64,000 nt of DNA from Jiella soli (GTDB lineage: Bacteria > Pseudomonadota > Alphaproteobacteria > Rhizobiales > Rhizobiaceae), in the NCBI RefSeq assembly GCF_020615385.1, contig NZ_JAJAVB010000025.1, positions 643,296 to 707,295 on the forward strand, read 5' to 3'. Positions 44,745 to 55,518 of this stretch are shown here, piece by piece. Positions within the stretch are counted from its first letter, which is position 1, and each line of letters starts with the position of its first letter. The notes under the pieces were generated by a model. It ran no database searches and had not been told where the DNA came from. It saw nothing but the letters and a program-made list of their open reading frames with translations. Both the position numbers and the translations under genes were made by a program.

Positions 44745-45701
44745 ATGATCAAGGGATCTCTGATCCGGGTCGCCGCAATTGCGATGACCGCCGTTCTTGC
44801 CGGCGCAGGCAGCGCCTCGGCATTCGACCTGCCGGGCATCTTCGGTGGGAATACGCAGGCCGTTTCGCCGACGCTGCAGGCCGAGCCGCAGCGCGACACG
44901 GCACCCGTCCGGATGGCACAGGCCTCCGGCAACGAGCTCCTGCGGATCAACCAGCTGGAGGAGGAGATCCGCCAGCTGACCGGGCGGGTCGAGGATCTCA
45001 ACTTCCAGCTGCTGCAGACGCAGGAAGACCTGCGCAAGTTCCGCGAGGACACCGAGTTCCGCTTCCAGGATCTGGAGGGCGGCAAGGCGTCGAATGCGTC
45101 GAAGACCGAGCGGCGCGGCGAGGCGGCGCCCGCTCCATCCACCGGGTCCAGTACGCCGACCGAAACCGCCTCGACGTCCGCCTCCGGCGCGCCTTCCGTG
45201 GCGGGCGAGGGCTCCGGCGACAATATCGGCAACCTCCTGCAGAGCGGGCTCGGCGGGGACGGTGCCGCGCCCTCCGAGCCGGCGGCCGATTCCAGCACCG
45301 TCGCGGCGATCTCGCCGCGCGGCGCCGGGGAGATGTACGATCTCGCCTACAACTATCTCCTCGCCGGCGACTATTCGCAGGCCGAGCAGGCCTTCCGGCA
45401 GTATGCCCAGACCTATCCGAGTGCCTCCGATGCGCCGGATGCTGAATACTGGCTGGGGGAGAGCCTCTACCAGCAGCAGAAGTTCGCCGACGCAGCGGAA
45501 GTCTTTCTCGATGCCCAGAAGGACCATCCGGACGCCAGCAAGGCCCCGGAGATGATGCTGAAGCTCGGCATGTCCCTTGCCAAGCTGAAGAACCGCGAGA
45601 CCGCCTGCGTGACCTATAAGGAGGTCGCCCGCCGCTATCCCGCGATGAGCGCCAATGTGAAGCGCAAGCTTGCCAGCGAGGAGAAGGCGGCGAACTGCTG
45701 A
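44745..45701 (+). CDS. cpoB: Cell division coordinator CpoB (YbgF)
   Basis: 318 residues from ATG 44745 with GAGGGGA upstream. Signal peptide (VAAIAMTAVLAGAGSASA). Then a trimerising coiled coil (LLRINQLEEEIRQLTGRVEDLNFQL), a low-complexity Ser/Thr/Gly linker, and a C-terminal tetratricopeptide domain (MYDLAYNYLLAGDYSQAEQAF, EYWLGESLYQQQKFADAAEVF). It links Tol-Pal constriction with cell-wall synthesis in the periplasm. Confidence 0.92.
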   Translation: MIKGSLIRVAAIAMTAVLAGAGSASAFDLPGIFGGNTQAVSPTLQAEPQRDTAPVRMAQASGNELLRINQLEEEIRQLTGRVEDLNFQLLQTQEDLRKFREDTEFRFQDLEGGKASNASKTERRGEAAPAPSTGSSTPTETASTSASGAPSVAGEGSGDNIGNLLQSGLGGDGAAPSEPAADSSTVAAISPRGAGEMYDLAYNYLLAGDYSQAEQAFRQYAQTYPSASDAPDAEYWLGESLYQQQKFADAAEVFLDAQKDHPDASKAPEMMLKLGMSLAKLKNRETACVTYKEVARRYPAMSANVKRKLASEEKAANC

Positions 45702-45727
45702 CCGCAGGGCGGCCCCTCGAACCAATC

Positions 45728-47059
45728 TTGCAAGTACCGGACGCCGGGCCGGACGCGGCGCCCTTGTCTCCGTTCGAAATGTGCAAGCGCCTCGCCGCAG
45801 TCTTTTCCGCCGCTTCTCTCCGTGGAGCCTCGCTCGAAGCGGCCGTGCTCGCGGTTTCCGGCGGCCCTGATTCGCTGGCGCTGCTTCTTGCGGCACAGGC
45901 CTGGCGAAAGGCCGAGCGCAGCGGCCGGCCCCCGATCCGCTTTTATGTCGCGACCGTCGACCACCGCCTGCGGCCGCAGTCCGCGGCGGAGGCGGCCTTC
46001 GTGGCGAATCTCTGCCGCGATTTCGATCTTCCGCATCGAACCCTCGTCTGGGCCGCTCCCGCACCTGCCGGCAATTTGCCGGAGGAGGCGCGTCTCGCGC
46101 GCTACGATCTACTCCAGACCTTCGCCCGCCGCTGCAATGCCGGCCTGGTCCTCACCGCGCATCACGAGGACGACCAGCTAGAGACGCATGTGATGCGGGC
46201 TCGGCGCGGCGGCGGTCCGACCGGGCTCGCCGCGATGCGCCTCGTCCGGGAGATGACGCGGGGCATCGTGCTCGCGCGTCCCTTCCTGGACATTCCCGGC
46301 GCCCGGCTGAAGGCAAGCGTCGCGGCATGCGGGCTTGCGGCGGCGGACGATCCGACCAATCGCGATCCGGCCTATGAGCGGGTGCGGGTGCGGTCCGGGT
46401 TCGAGGCGGGAACGATCGACCGCGAGGCGGTACGTCAGGCGGCGGGCGAGGCGGCGGAAGCGCGCGCGCGGCTGGAGACGCAGCTTGCGGCGGTGCTGTC
46501 GGAGTTCGCCGCACACCGTATCCTTGAATGCCGTGAGGACGGAACGATCCGGCTTAAGCGGACTGCGCTGGTGGAACTTGGCGGCGATCTCGCCTTCCAC
46601 CTGGTGCGCCGGGCGCTGGCCGCGGTCTCCGGCGCATCGCATTGGCCGGAGGCGGCGGGCGTGGAGCGCATCCTCTCCCGGCTGAGGGGTATCGAAGCGG
46701 CGGTCTCCGCGACCCTCGGCGGAGCGATCGTCGCGGCGGACGACACAGCCGAATTCTGCCGCGAGTTCGGGCGGTGCGGGATTGCCGGGCAAGAGGTCGC
46801 GGATGATGTGACCCCGCTGCTCTTCGATGGCCGCTTTGAGATCGATGTCGATCGCTGGCGCGGGTCGGACGCCCGGCTCGTCGCATTCGGCTCGCTCGGC
46901 CGGGGCAACCGGCGCGAGCGCACGCTGCCCGTACTCCTGTCGGCCGGGCGGCTATTGGCGGTGCCGCGGAGCCTGACCCGCAAGGCACCCGAAGCCGCCG
47001 AGACGCTTTCGCTCCGTTCCCTCGCCGAGTGGCGGCTGCGGCGCGATCTTCCGAGATGA
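45728..47059 (+). CDS. tilS: tRNA(Ile)-lysidine synthetase
   Basis: 443 residues from TTG 45728; an ATG at 45779 (MCKRL) is an equally possible start. PP-loop SGGPDS (44-49) and the following DHRLRPQSAAEAAFV and TAHHEDDQLETHVMRARRGGG blocks identify TilS, which attaches lysine to C34 of tRNA-Ile so that it reads AUA. The C-terminal half is variable. 26 nt after cpoB, in the usual order before ftsH. Confidence 0.93.
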   Translation: MQVPDAGPDAAPLSPFEMCKRLAAVFSAASLRGASLEAAVLAVSGGPDSLALLLAAQAWRKAERSGRPPIRFYVATVDHRLRPQSAAEAAFVANLCRDFDLPHRTLVWAAPAPAGNLPEEARLARYDLLQTFARRCNAGLVLTAHHEDDQLETHVMRARRGGGPTGLAAMRLVREMTRGIVLARPFLDIPGARLKASVAACGLAAADDPTNRDPAYERVRVRSGFEAGTIDREAVRQAAGEAAEARARLETQLAAVLSEFAAHRILECREDGTIRLKRTALVELGGDLAFHLVRRALAAVSGASHWPEAAGVERILSRLRGIEAAVSATLGGAIVAADDTAEFCREFGRCGIAGQEVADDVTPLLFDGRFEIDVDRWRGSDARLVAFGSLGRGNRRERTLPVLLSAGRLLAVPRSLTRKAPEAAETLSLRSLAEWRLRRDLPR

Positions 47060-47208
47060 CGCAGCATTGCCGTCATGCGGACAGTGCTTGGTAACCGCCC
47101 CTCGCCATTTTGCCGCAAATCCGCCCGAGGATGTTGGCAAGACAGTGCCCAACACCTATCTTCGGCAGGCATCGCCGAGCTGCCTTGGCGCCTATTCCAG
47201 GAAGAGTG

Positions 47209-49146
<1,938 letters not shown>

Positions 49147-49205
49147 CGGCGCCGCCGGTCATCGCGGGTAGCGGGCGACCGCGCAATCCGCGCAAGACGA
49201 CATCG

Positions 49206-49241
49206 AAAGGGGAGCGGTTCGACAGGGCCGCTCCCCTTTTT
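49206..49241 (+). terminator. Intrinsic terminator after ftsH
   Basis: A perfect 12-bp stem, aaaggggagcgg (49206-49217) with ccgctccccttt (49228-49239), 10-nt loop, and a T-run continuing to 49241. It starts 60 nt after the ftsH stop. This is the clearest Rho-independent terminator in the window and separates ftsH from glmM. Confidence 0.9.
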
Positions 49242-49378
49242 CTTGACCTGATGCCGGCCGCTGCGGCAGGAGGGCTGACTTGCAAGAACCGATCGGCAAG
49301 ATCGGGCTGGTACCGTGACCGGCGGGCCGCTCTGCAACCGGCCGGCCCGGTGATCCACATCCGACGACAGGACCTCAG

Positions 49379-50725
49379 ATGGGCAGAAGCTATTTCGGGA
49401 CGGATGGAATTCGCGGGACCGCCAATCGCCATCCGATGACCGCCGAGGTCGCGATGAAGGTCGGCATGGCCGCGGGCATCGCCTTCCAGCGCGGCAGCTA
49501 TCGACACCGCGTCGTGATCGGCAAGGACACCCGTCGCTCCAGCTACATGATCGAGAACGCGATGGTCGCCGGCTTCACCGCGGCGGGCATGGACGTCTTC
49601 CTGCTCGGGCCGATGCCGACGCCGGCCGTCGCGATGCTGACGCGGTCGCTGAGGGCCGATATCGGGGTGATGATCTCGGCCTCGCACAACCCCTTCGAGG
49701 ACAACGGCATCAAGCTGTTCGGCCCGGATGGCTACAAGCTGTCCGACGAGATCGAGAGCCGGATCGAGGAACTGCTGGACAGCGATCTCTCCGGCCGGCT
49801 CGCCAACGGCGACGGGCTCGGCCGGGCAAAGCGCGTCGACGGTGTCCACGACCGCTATATCGAGTTCGCCAAGCGCACCCTGCCGCGCGAGCTGTCGCTC
49901 GAAGGTGTCCGGGTGGCGATCGACTGTGCCAACGGGGCGGCTTACCGCGTGGCGCCCGAGGTGCTTTGGGAGCTGGGCGCGGAAATCGTCAAGATCGGCG
50001 TCGAGCCGGACGGGATCAACATCAACCGCAATTGCGGCTCGACCGCGCCGGCGATGCTGATCGAAAAGGTCAAGGAGGTGCGCGCCGACATCGGCATCGC
50101 GCTCGATGGCGACGCCGACCGGGTGCTGATCGTCGACGAGCGCGGCACGATCGTCGATGGCGACCAGCTGATGGCGGTGATCGCCGAGAGCTGGGCCGAG
50201 GACGGGCGCCTCGCGGCAGGCGGCATCGTCGCCACGATCATGTCCAATCTCGGCCTCGAACGCTTCCTGGAGGCCCACAAGCTCCAACTCGCCCGCACCA
50301 AGGTCGGCGATCGCTACGTCGTCGAGCACATGCGCGAGCATGGCTACAATGTCGGCGGCGAGCAGTCCGGCCACATCGTCCTGTCGGATTTCGGCACTAC
50401 CGGCGACGGCCTCGTCGCAGCCCTCCAGATTCTCGCCGTCGTCCACCGCAAGGGTGGGACCGTCTCCGAGGTCTGCAGACGGTTCGAGCCGGTGCCCCAG
50501 GTCCTGAAGAACGTTCGGTTTTCCGGCGGCTTGCCGCTGGAGCGCGAGCCGGTCCAGGCGGCGATCGCGGCGGGGCGGGACAGGCTCGGCAATAGCGGCC
50601 GGCTGGTGATCCGCCCCTCGGGAACCGAACCCCTGATCCGGGTGATGGCCGAAGGCGACGATGCCGGTCTCGTCGCGGCCGTCGTCGACGACATCGTCGG
50701 GGCCCTGCGCGATCAGGCTGCCTGA
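49379..50725 (+). CDS. glmM: Phosphoglucosamine mutase
   Basis: 448 residues, normal length. Phosphohexomutase motifs in order: [11 protein letters not shown] at the start, the phosphoserine loop ISASHNP (Ser102), metal-binding DGDADRVL, sugar loop GGEQSGH, and the phosphate site [12 protein letters not shown]. It converts glucosamine-6-phosphate to glucosamine-1-phosphate for UDP-GlcNAc and so for peptidoglycan and lipid A. It follows the ftsH terminator by 137 nt and must have its own promoter. Confidence 0.97.
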   Translation: MGRSYFGTDGIRGTANRHPMTAEVAMKVGMAAGIAFQRGSYRHRVVIGKDTRRSSYMIENAMVAGFTAAGMDVFLLGPMPTPAVAMLTRSLRADIGVMISASHNPFEDNGIKLFGPDGYKLSDEIESRIEELLDSDLSGRLANGDGLGRAKRVDGVHDRYIEFAKRTLPRELSLEGVRVAIDCANGAAYRVAPEVLWELGAEIVKIGVEPDGININRNCGSTAPAMLIEKVKEVRADIGIALDGDADRVLIVDERGTIVDGDQLMAVIAESWAEDGRLAAGGIVATIMSNLGLERFLEAHKLQLARTKVGDRYVVEHMREHGYNVGGEQSGHIVLSDFGTTGDGLVAALQILAVVHRKGGTVSEVCRRFEPVPQVLKNVRFSGGLPLEREPVQAAIAAGRDRLGNSGRLVIRPSGTEPLIRVMAEGDDAGLVAAVVDDIVGALRDQAA

Positions 50726-50841
50726 CAAGCTGTTACCGCGCATCCGGCGCGTAAACCGCCCGTTAACCACTCCGGTTTACCTTGTTTCTTAAGGTAACGG
50801 CGTCGCCAATCCCGGCCGCCGCAAGGACCGGAGACGATCTT

Positions 50842-51810
50842 ATGAATAGAAGGTTTTTGACGACCGTTGCCGCGTTCGGCGTCGTGTCGTCCTTCGTTGG
50901 TTCCGCCCAGGCAGCCGACCTCATCGAGCCGCCCGCCTACATCGCGCCGCCGCCGCCCCCGCCGGCTCAGATCTCCACCGCCGGCTGGTACCTGCGTGGC
51001 GACGTCGGCTACGTGTTCAAGAACGACACCGACGGTGACTGGGACTTCTACAACTACGGCTACGGCGAAAACGGGATCGACGACACCCATCGCTACGACA
51101 GCCTGACCCTCAAGGGCGCTGCGCTCTTCTCGGGCGGTTTCGGCTATCGCTTCACCGACAATTTCCGCGCGGACGCCACCCTCGACTACTTCAAGACCGA
51201 CATCGACGGCCGCACCGAATGCCCGTACCAGATCAAGGTCGGCCACGGCATCTATAACCCCGCCGGCGGCTGCCACTACGAGGATTCCGGCGAGGCCACG
51301 GTCTGGACCGCGATGGCAAACGCCTATGTCGACATCGGCCATTTCGGCCGCTTCACGCCGTATATCGGCGCCGGCATCGGTGCCGCCCATGTCAGCTACG
51401 ATACGGGGACGAACCAGGAAGTCTGCGCCGATTGCGCACCGTCCTACGACCGCTATCGGGCGACGCATGATGGTGTCGACAGCTGGCGCTTCGCCTCCTC
51501 GCTGATGGCCGGCGCGAGCGTCGACATTTCCGACAAGCTGAAGTTCGATGCGGGCTACAAGTATACGCGCATCTCCGGCGGCGACGCCTACGAATTCGAT
51601 GCCAACGACAAGGCGAACGGCGCCAGCGGCGTCCAGATGCGCGACAACGGCTTCAACATCCACACCGTCCGCGCCGGCCTGCGCTACGAGTTCGGTGGCG
51701 GCCAGGGCTTCGGCAAGGGCAAGGCGCCGGTCGTCGGCGCACCTTACGAAGAGCCGGCTCCGATCTACAGCGAGGCGCCGATCTACGATCAGGCCCCGGT
51801 CTACAAGTAA
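50842..51810 (+). CDS. Omp25/31-like outer-membrane beta-barrel protein
   Basis: 322 residues from ATG 50842 (GGACCGGAGA upstream). Signal peptide ends in SAQAADL, then a Pro-rich stretch and an eight-strand-like barrel (GWYLRGDVGYVF, GGFGYRFTDNFRADATLDYF, YIGAGIGAAHVSY, LMAGASVDISDKLKFDAGYKY, VRAGLRYEF). Omp25/31 proteins normally end at the last strand with Phe. Here about 38 residues follow LRYEF, a Pro/Tyr/Glu-rich tail with short repeats of the type EAPIYDQAPVY. Probably a major structural surface protein. Four cysteines in two extracellular-loop-like segments could pair. Confidence 0.87.
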   Translation: MNRRFLTTVAAFGVVSSFVGSAQAADLIEPPAYIAPPPPPPAQISTAGWYLRGDVGYVFKNDTDGDWDFYNYGYGENGIDDTHRYDSLTLKGAALFSGGFGYRFTDNFRADATLDYFKTDIDGRTECPYQIKVGHGIYNPAGGCHYEDSGEATVWTAMANAYVDIGHFGRFTPYIGAGIGAAHVSYDTGTNQEVCADCAPSYDRYRATHDGVDSWRFASSLMAGASVDISDKLKFDAGYKYTRISGGDAYEFDANDKANGASGVQMRDNGFNIHTVRAGLRYEFGGGQGFGKGKAPVVGAPYEEPAPIYSEAPIYDQAPVYK

Positions 51811-51950
51811 GCGCATCGAACCGGGCGAGGACGCCTCGCCCGGTCGCGACAGCGGATCGCTGATCCAAGGAGCGTCTTCGCCAGCTGCCGCTGGCGGAGA
51901 CGTTTTCGCATGAGATGAGGGAGCAGGGTGGACGGAGGGGGAAGAGGCGG

Positions 51951-53222
51951 TCAGCCGCGCGAGAGCAATCCCCTCACGCGCTGCCTGGCCAGGCGCGCGA
52001 GATTGCGCGACCGGTGTCGCGCGTCGAGGCTCTTTGCAGCCTGCGCGACCTTCCGCTCGGTCCCCGGTCGCAGCCCGACGACGACGGTCGCCAGCGTGGT
52101 CCGGTTCGGCCAGAACCGGTTCATCGCGAAATGGTCCGGCATCGCGCAGGAATCCGCCCGCTTGACCGCGGGGTCGGCGATCAGGGCCCGCGCCGCCTCG
52201 GCGACGACCTGCTGGCCGGGGGAAGCCTTCGCGAACGCCTCGTCATAGGCCATCTTCCAGGCGAAGGCGTCGCCGCCGTCGAGAAGCACGACCAGGCTCG
52301 CCACCGTCCGGGCGCCGACGCTGAGCGCGAAGATGCGCACCCGGCCTTCCTGGGCAAGCCCGTTGACGGCCTCCCGCGCGAAGGCCGCGCGAAACCGGTC
52401 GATGACGAGGGCGCTGCGCTGGCGGCCCTTCCAGCCGCTGGCCTCGAGCGCGAGAAAGTCCTCGAAGGCGAGACGGACGGCATCCGCCTCGCGCACGACC
52501 TGGAAGCTGACAGGGCCGCTCGCCTCCAGCAGCCGCCACTGGCGCTGCATCTCCCGGCGGCGGCGTCCCGAGGACGGCTGCAGGAAGGCGACATGCTTTC
52601 CCTCGGATTTGTCGATCGCGGCGCGGTCGGCCTTGTTGGCGTGGGCGATCGGGAGGCCGCGTTCCGCGGCGACGGCCGCAAGGATTGCGGCGAAGGCGCC
52701 GTCGCTGCGGATGTCCGGCAGGACCAGGATATCCGGCATCCCACGCTCCGGCTCGGCCAGGAAGGCCAGGAAGCTGGCGAGCGTGCCGTGCGGGTCGTCG
52801 CCGTCGAGCGGCGGGACGCCGAGCCGGCCGAAGGGATGCGACCAGGCGCGGATCGTGTCGATCCCGCCGATGCGGGCGGTCCGTTCGAGCGTATAGGGCA
52901 TCAGGAGCCGCAGCCGGCTGCGGCTGGCGCCTTCGTCGCGCATCACCATCAGCCTGACCTGCCGCTCGTCGAGCCGTGGCATGGCGGGGACGAGGAAGGT
53001 CGGATCGAAGAAGACGTTCGGCTCGATCGCCCTTCGCGACAGGTGCTTGAGCTCGTCGACGAGGGCGAAGGCGTCGGCCGGAGCGTAGATCGACAGACGG
53101 CGGCAGACTGGGCCTCGGAAAGGCGCCTGTGGCTTATCCGGCGCGCCCGTTCGCGGTCCCGCGGCGGGACCCGCCCCGTTTGCGAGATCGTGAAGATCGT
53201 CGATCCGGCGACCGAGTTGCAT
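51951..53222 (-). CDS. GNAT-family acyltransferase, BioF2/FemAB-like
   Basis: 423 residues, no signal peptide. The second half shows the BioF2-like (CelD) acetyltransferase pattern: RREMQRQWRLLEASGPVSFQVV, then FLALEASGWKGRQRSALV and the strand-helix ARTVASLVVLLDGGDAFAWKMAYDEAFAKASPGQQV. Relatives act in exopolysaccharide or cell-envelope decoration, or form peptide-like bonds; the substrate here is unknown. Same strand as the DUF924 gene, with about 145 nt between them. Confidence 0.85.
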   Translation of the reverse strand: MQLGRRIDDLHDLANGAGPAAGPRTGAPDKPQAPFRGPVCRRLSIYAPADAFALVDELKHLSRRAIEPNVFFDPTFLVPAMPRLDERQVRLMVMRDEGASRSRLRLLMPYTLERTARIGGIDTIRAWSHPFGRLGVPPLDGDDPHGTLASFLAFLAEPERGMPDILVLPDIRSDGAFAAILAAVAAERGLPIAHANKADRAAIDKSEGKHVAFLQPSSGRRRREMQRQWRLLEASGPVSFQVVREADAVRLAFEDFLALEASGWKGRQRSALVIDRFRAAFAREAVNGLAQEGRVRIFALSVGARTVASLVVLLDGGDAFAWKMAYDEAFAKASPGQQVVAEAARALIADPAVKRADSCAMPDHFAMNRFWPNRTTLATVVVGLRPGTERKVAQAAKSLDARHRSRNLARLARQRVRGLLSRG

Positions 53223-53367
53223 CCCACTCTTCCCGTTTCAAGCGCTGCGCGGGCCCGGCCGGTTCGGCGGGACCCGACGGAGCGAGAAAACCCCTGGGAC
53301 CGAGCCTTAACCCGGACGCCTTAAATTTCCGTGGTGGAGGGACGAGATCGTGGAATGCACCGCCGGC

Positions 53368-53919
53368 TCAGCCGGCGAAGCCGCCATTTTCCAGGAATTC
53401 GGTCTCCTCGGGAGAGGATTCGCGCCCCAGTATCGCATTGCGATGGGGGAAGCGGCCAAACCGGTCGAGGATCTCCCGGTGCTCGCGGGCCGAGGCGACA
53501 TTGGCCTCGTCGCCGATCTTCTCCATCCAGGCGACGCATTCGTCCTGTTCGGCCAGATCCTCGCAGTGCATCAGCGGCATGACGAGGAACTGGTTGATGT
53601 CCTCGGCCACCGTCATGTGGTCGCCGCGGGCAAGCGCCGTCTTGGCGAGTTCCAGCGCCTTGGCATCGGTCGCAAACGCGAGCGGCGTGCCTCGGAACAT
53701 GTTGCGCGGAAACTGGTCGAGCAGGAGGATCAGCGCGAGAATGCCGGTCGGCTCCTCCTGCCAGCTGTCGAGTTCCCCGCGCGCCGCCCGCTCGTAGACG
53801 TCGCCGAAGCGGCGCCGGATGGTCTCGTCGAAGGCCTCGTCCTTGCCGAACCAGCGGTCCGGGCCCGCCTCCCGCCAGAACTCCACGATGGCCTGGGGAT
53901 CGACGGTGTAATATGTCAT
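53368..53919 (-). CDS. DUF924 family protein
   Basis: 183 residues from ATG 53919, chosen because GGAG lies 9 nt upstream; the frame could begin further out (53934 or 54012). Family blocks: IVEFWREAGPDRWFGKDEAFDE, ILALILLLDQFPRNMFRGTPLAF and FLVMPLMHCEDLAEQDECV. These helical proteins are widespread with no known function. The TusA-like gene is divergent from it. Confidence 0.9.
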   Translation of the reverse strand: MTYYTVDPQAIVEFWREAGPDRWFGKDEAFDETIRRRFGDVYERAARGELDSWQEEPTGILALILLLDQFPRNMFRGTPLAFATDAKALELAKTALARGDHMTVAEDINQFLVMPLMHCEDLAEQDECVAWMEKIGDEANVASAREHREILDRFGRFPHRNAILGRESSPEETEFLENGGFAG

Positions 53920-54038
53920 CTTGGTCTCCGGCATGGATGTGAGAGGCGCGTGGCGGGCCAGCGGATCCCCGTGATCCGCAGGGCCGCGAGCGTCCGCCAC
54001 GAAGATAGTCATGGAGTCGCCGCCGGCGAAGCGCCGAA

Positions 54039-54281
54039 ATGTCAGAACTCGATCTCAAAGGCCTGAAATGTCCTCTACCGGCGCTTCGGACCGCGCGCCG
54101 GCTGGCGGCGATGGCGCCGGGAGAGGCGCTGGTGGTTCTCGCCGACGATCCGATGGCCGTGATCGACATTCCGCATCTGTGCGCCGAGCGGGGGCACCGG
54201 CTGGAGGAGGTCACGCGGACGGGCGACGTCCTGCGTTTTGCAATCGTGGTCGAAAATGTCGCGTCCGATCGTACCGACTGA
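54039..54281 (+). CDS. TusA-family sulfur carrier protein
   Basis: 80 residues. Begins with the SirA/TusA signature LDLKGLKCPLPALRTARRL: the reactive cysteine is Cys11 in CPLP. TusA-type proteins carry persulfide sulfur between donors and acceptors, for tRNA thiolation or molybdenum cofactor work. None of the partner genes TusBCDE lies here; DUF924 is divergent upstream and ZNG1-like GTPase is convergent downstream. Confidence 0.9.
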   Translation: MSELDLKGLKCPLPALRTARRLAAMAPGEALVVLADDPMAVIDIPHLCAERGHRLEEVTRTGDVLRFAIVVENVASDRTD

Positions 54282-54340
54282 CGTGGGTTGCCGCAGTCAT
54301 CGAGCCGGCGCCTTGTGTTGCCGTCGCTGCCGCAGCGCCT

Positions 54341-55495
54341 TCACCCGAAGCGATAGCCGGGCACGGCGAGCGGATTGTCTTCGAGCACGGCCCGGTCGGG
54401 CGCGTCGCTGCGAAGGCCGCCGGTGAAGGCAGCGAAGAGGTCGCGGAGCACCGCCTCGGGAACCCCTTGCGCGATCACCACCAGCCGGGTCTGTGGCGGC
54501 ACGCCCTGCGGCCAGGCGGCGAGCCGGGCCGGCGGGTGCAGATAGCCGCGCACGCCGTGCAGGACGAGCGGCCGCTCCGGCGTCTCCCGCGTCTGCACGA
54601 TCCCCTTCATCCTGAGAATGCGCTCGCCTTGGGTGGCGGTCAGGATTTCGAGGAAGGAGGCGACGGCCTCGAAGGCGACGGGTTCTGCGAGCTGTAGCGA
54701 GACGGAGCGAATGCTGGCGTGGCCGTGGGCATGCAGGTGGCCATGCCCATGCCCATGCTCGTGACTGTGCGAATGGTCATGCTCGTCTGCCTCGCCGGCA
54801 TCCGGCGCCGCATTGAGGTTCTCTTCCCCGAGCCAAGCTGCCAGACGCGCCGCATCGAGCGGGCCGGCCGAGAGGCCGGAGCCGAGCAGCCGCTCCGCCA
54901 GCGAACCTGCGCCGGCGGACGGCACATGCACCGCCCGCGGATTGAGCGATGCGATCCGCGCGGTCAGCTCGTCCACACGCTTCGCCCCGGCGAGGTCCGC
55001 CTTGGTGAGAACGATCCGGTCCGCAACGGCCAGCTGGCGCCGCGCCTCGTCGTGATCATCGAGGTTGCGGGCGCCCGCCAGCGCGTCGACCACGGTGACC
55101 ACGCCGTCCAGAACATAGGCCTCGCTGAGTCCGGGATGGCCGATCAGCGCCGCCAGGATGGGGCCGGGATCTGCGAGCCCGGTAGTCTCCACGATCACGC
55201 GCTCGATCGCGCGTGCGCCGTCCGGCCCGCGGCGTTCGGCAAGGGCGAGGAGCGTTTCGACGAGCTCGCCCCTGACGCTGCAGCAAAGGCACCCGTCCGA
55301 GAGCGTCAGCACGCCGTCGCTCGTCCGGGTCTCGACGAGCAGGGGATCGATCGCGGCTTCGCCGAATTCGTTGACGACGACGGCGGTGTTGCGCAGCCCC
55401 GGCTCGCGCAGGAGGCGGTTCAGCAGCGTCGTCTTGCCGACGCCGAGAAAGCCGGTGAGAAGCGTGAGGCGGATCGGGGCGCTGGCGCCGGGCAT
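54341..55495 (-). CDS. CobW/ZNG1-type GTP-dependent metallochaperone with His-rich loop
   Basis: 384 residues. G3E GTPase: Walker [13 protein letters not shown] (about 14-25), the metal site GCLCCSV with CLCC at 69-72, [11 protein letters not shown] and the base-specific NKAD-like LTKADL. Between the domains, about residues 237-262, is a run in which almost every second residue is His (for example [12 protein letters not shown]). The C-terminal CobW_C domain follows. These proteins deliver zinc or cobalt to client enzymes. The Dac gene lies 23 nt upstream on the same strand, so they are probably cotranscribed. Confidence 0.92.
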   Translation of the reverse strand: MPGASAPIRLTLLTGFLGVGKTTLLNRLLREPGLRNTAVVVNEFGEAAIDPLLVETRTSDGVLTLSDGCLCCSVRGELVETLLALAERRGPDGARAIERVIVETTGLADPGPILAALIGHPGLSEAYVLDGVVTVVDALAGARNLDDHDEARRQLAVADRIVLTKADLAGAKRVDELTARIASLNPRAVHVPSAGAGSLAERLLGSGLSAGPLDAARLAAWLGEENLNAAPDAGEADEHDHSHSHEHGHGHGHLHAHGHASIRSVSLQLAEPVAFEAVASFLEILTATQGERILRMKGIVQTRETPERPLVLHGVRGYLHPPARLAAWPQGVPPQTRLVVIAQGVPEAVLRDLFAAFTGGLRSDAPDRAVLEDNPLAVPGYRFG

Positions 55496-55518
55496 GGGTG
55501 AGGTCCTTTGCCGCTCGT

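Noticed and set aside
47087-47110. Heat-shock (sigma-32) promoter before ftsH: CTTG then CCATTTT
   Set aside because: The spacing between the two elements is only 14 nt and the first is a minimal CTTG, too far from consensus to claim.
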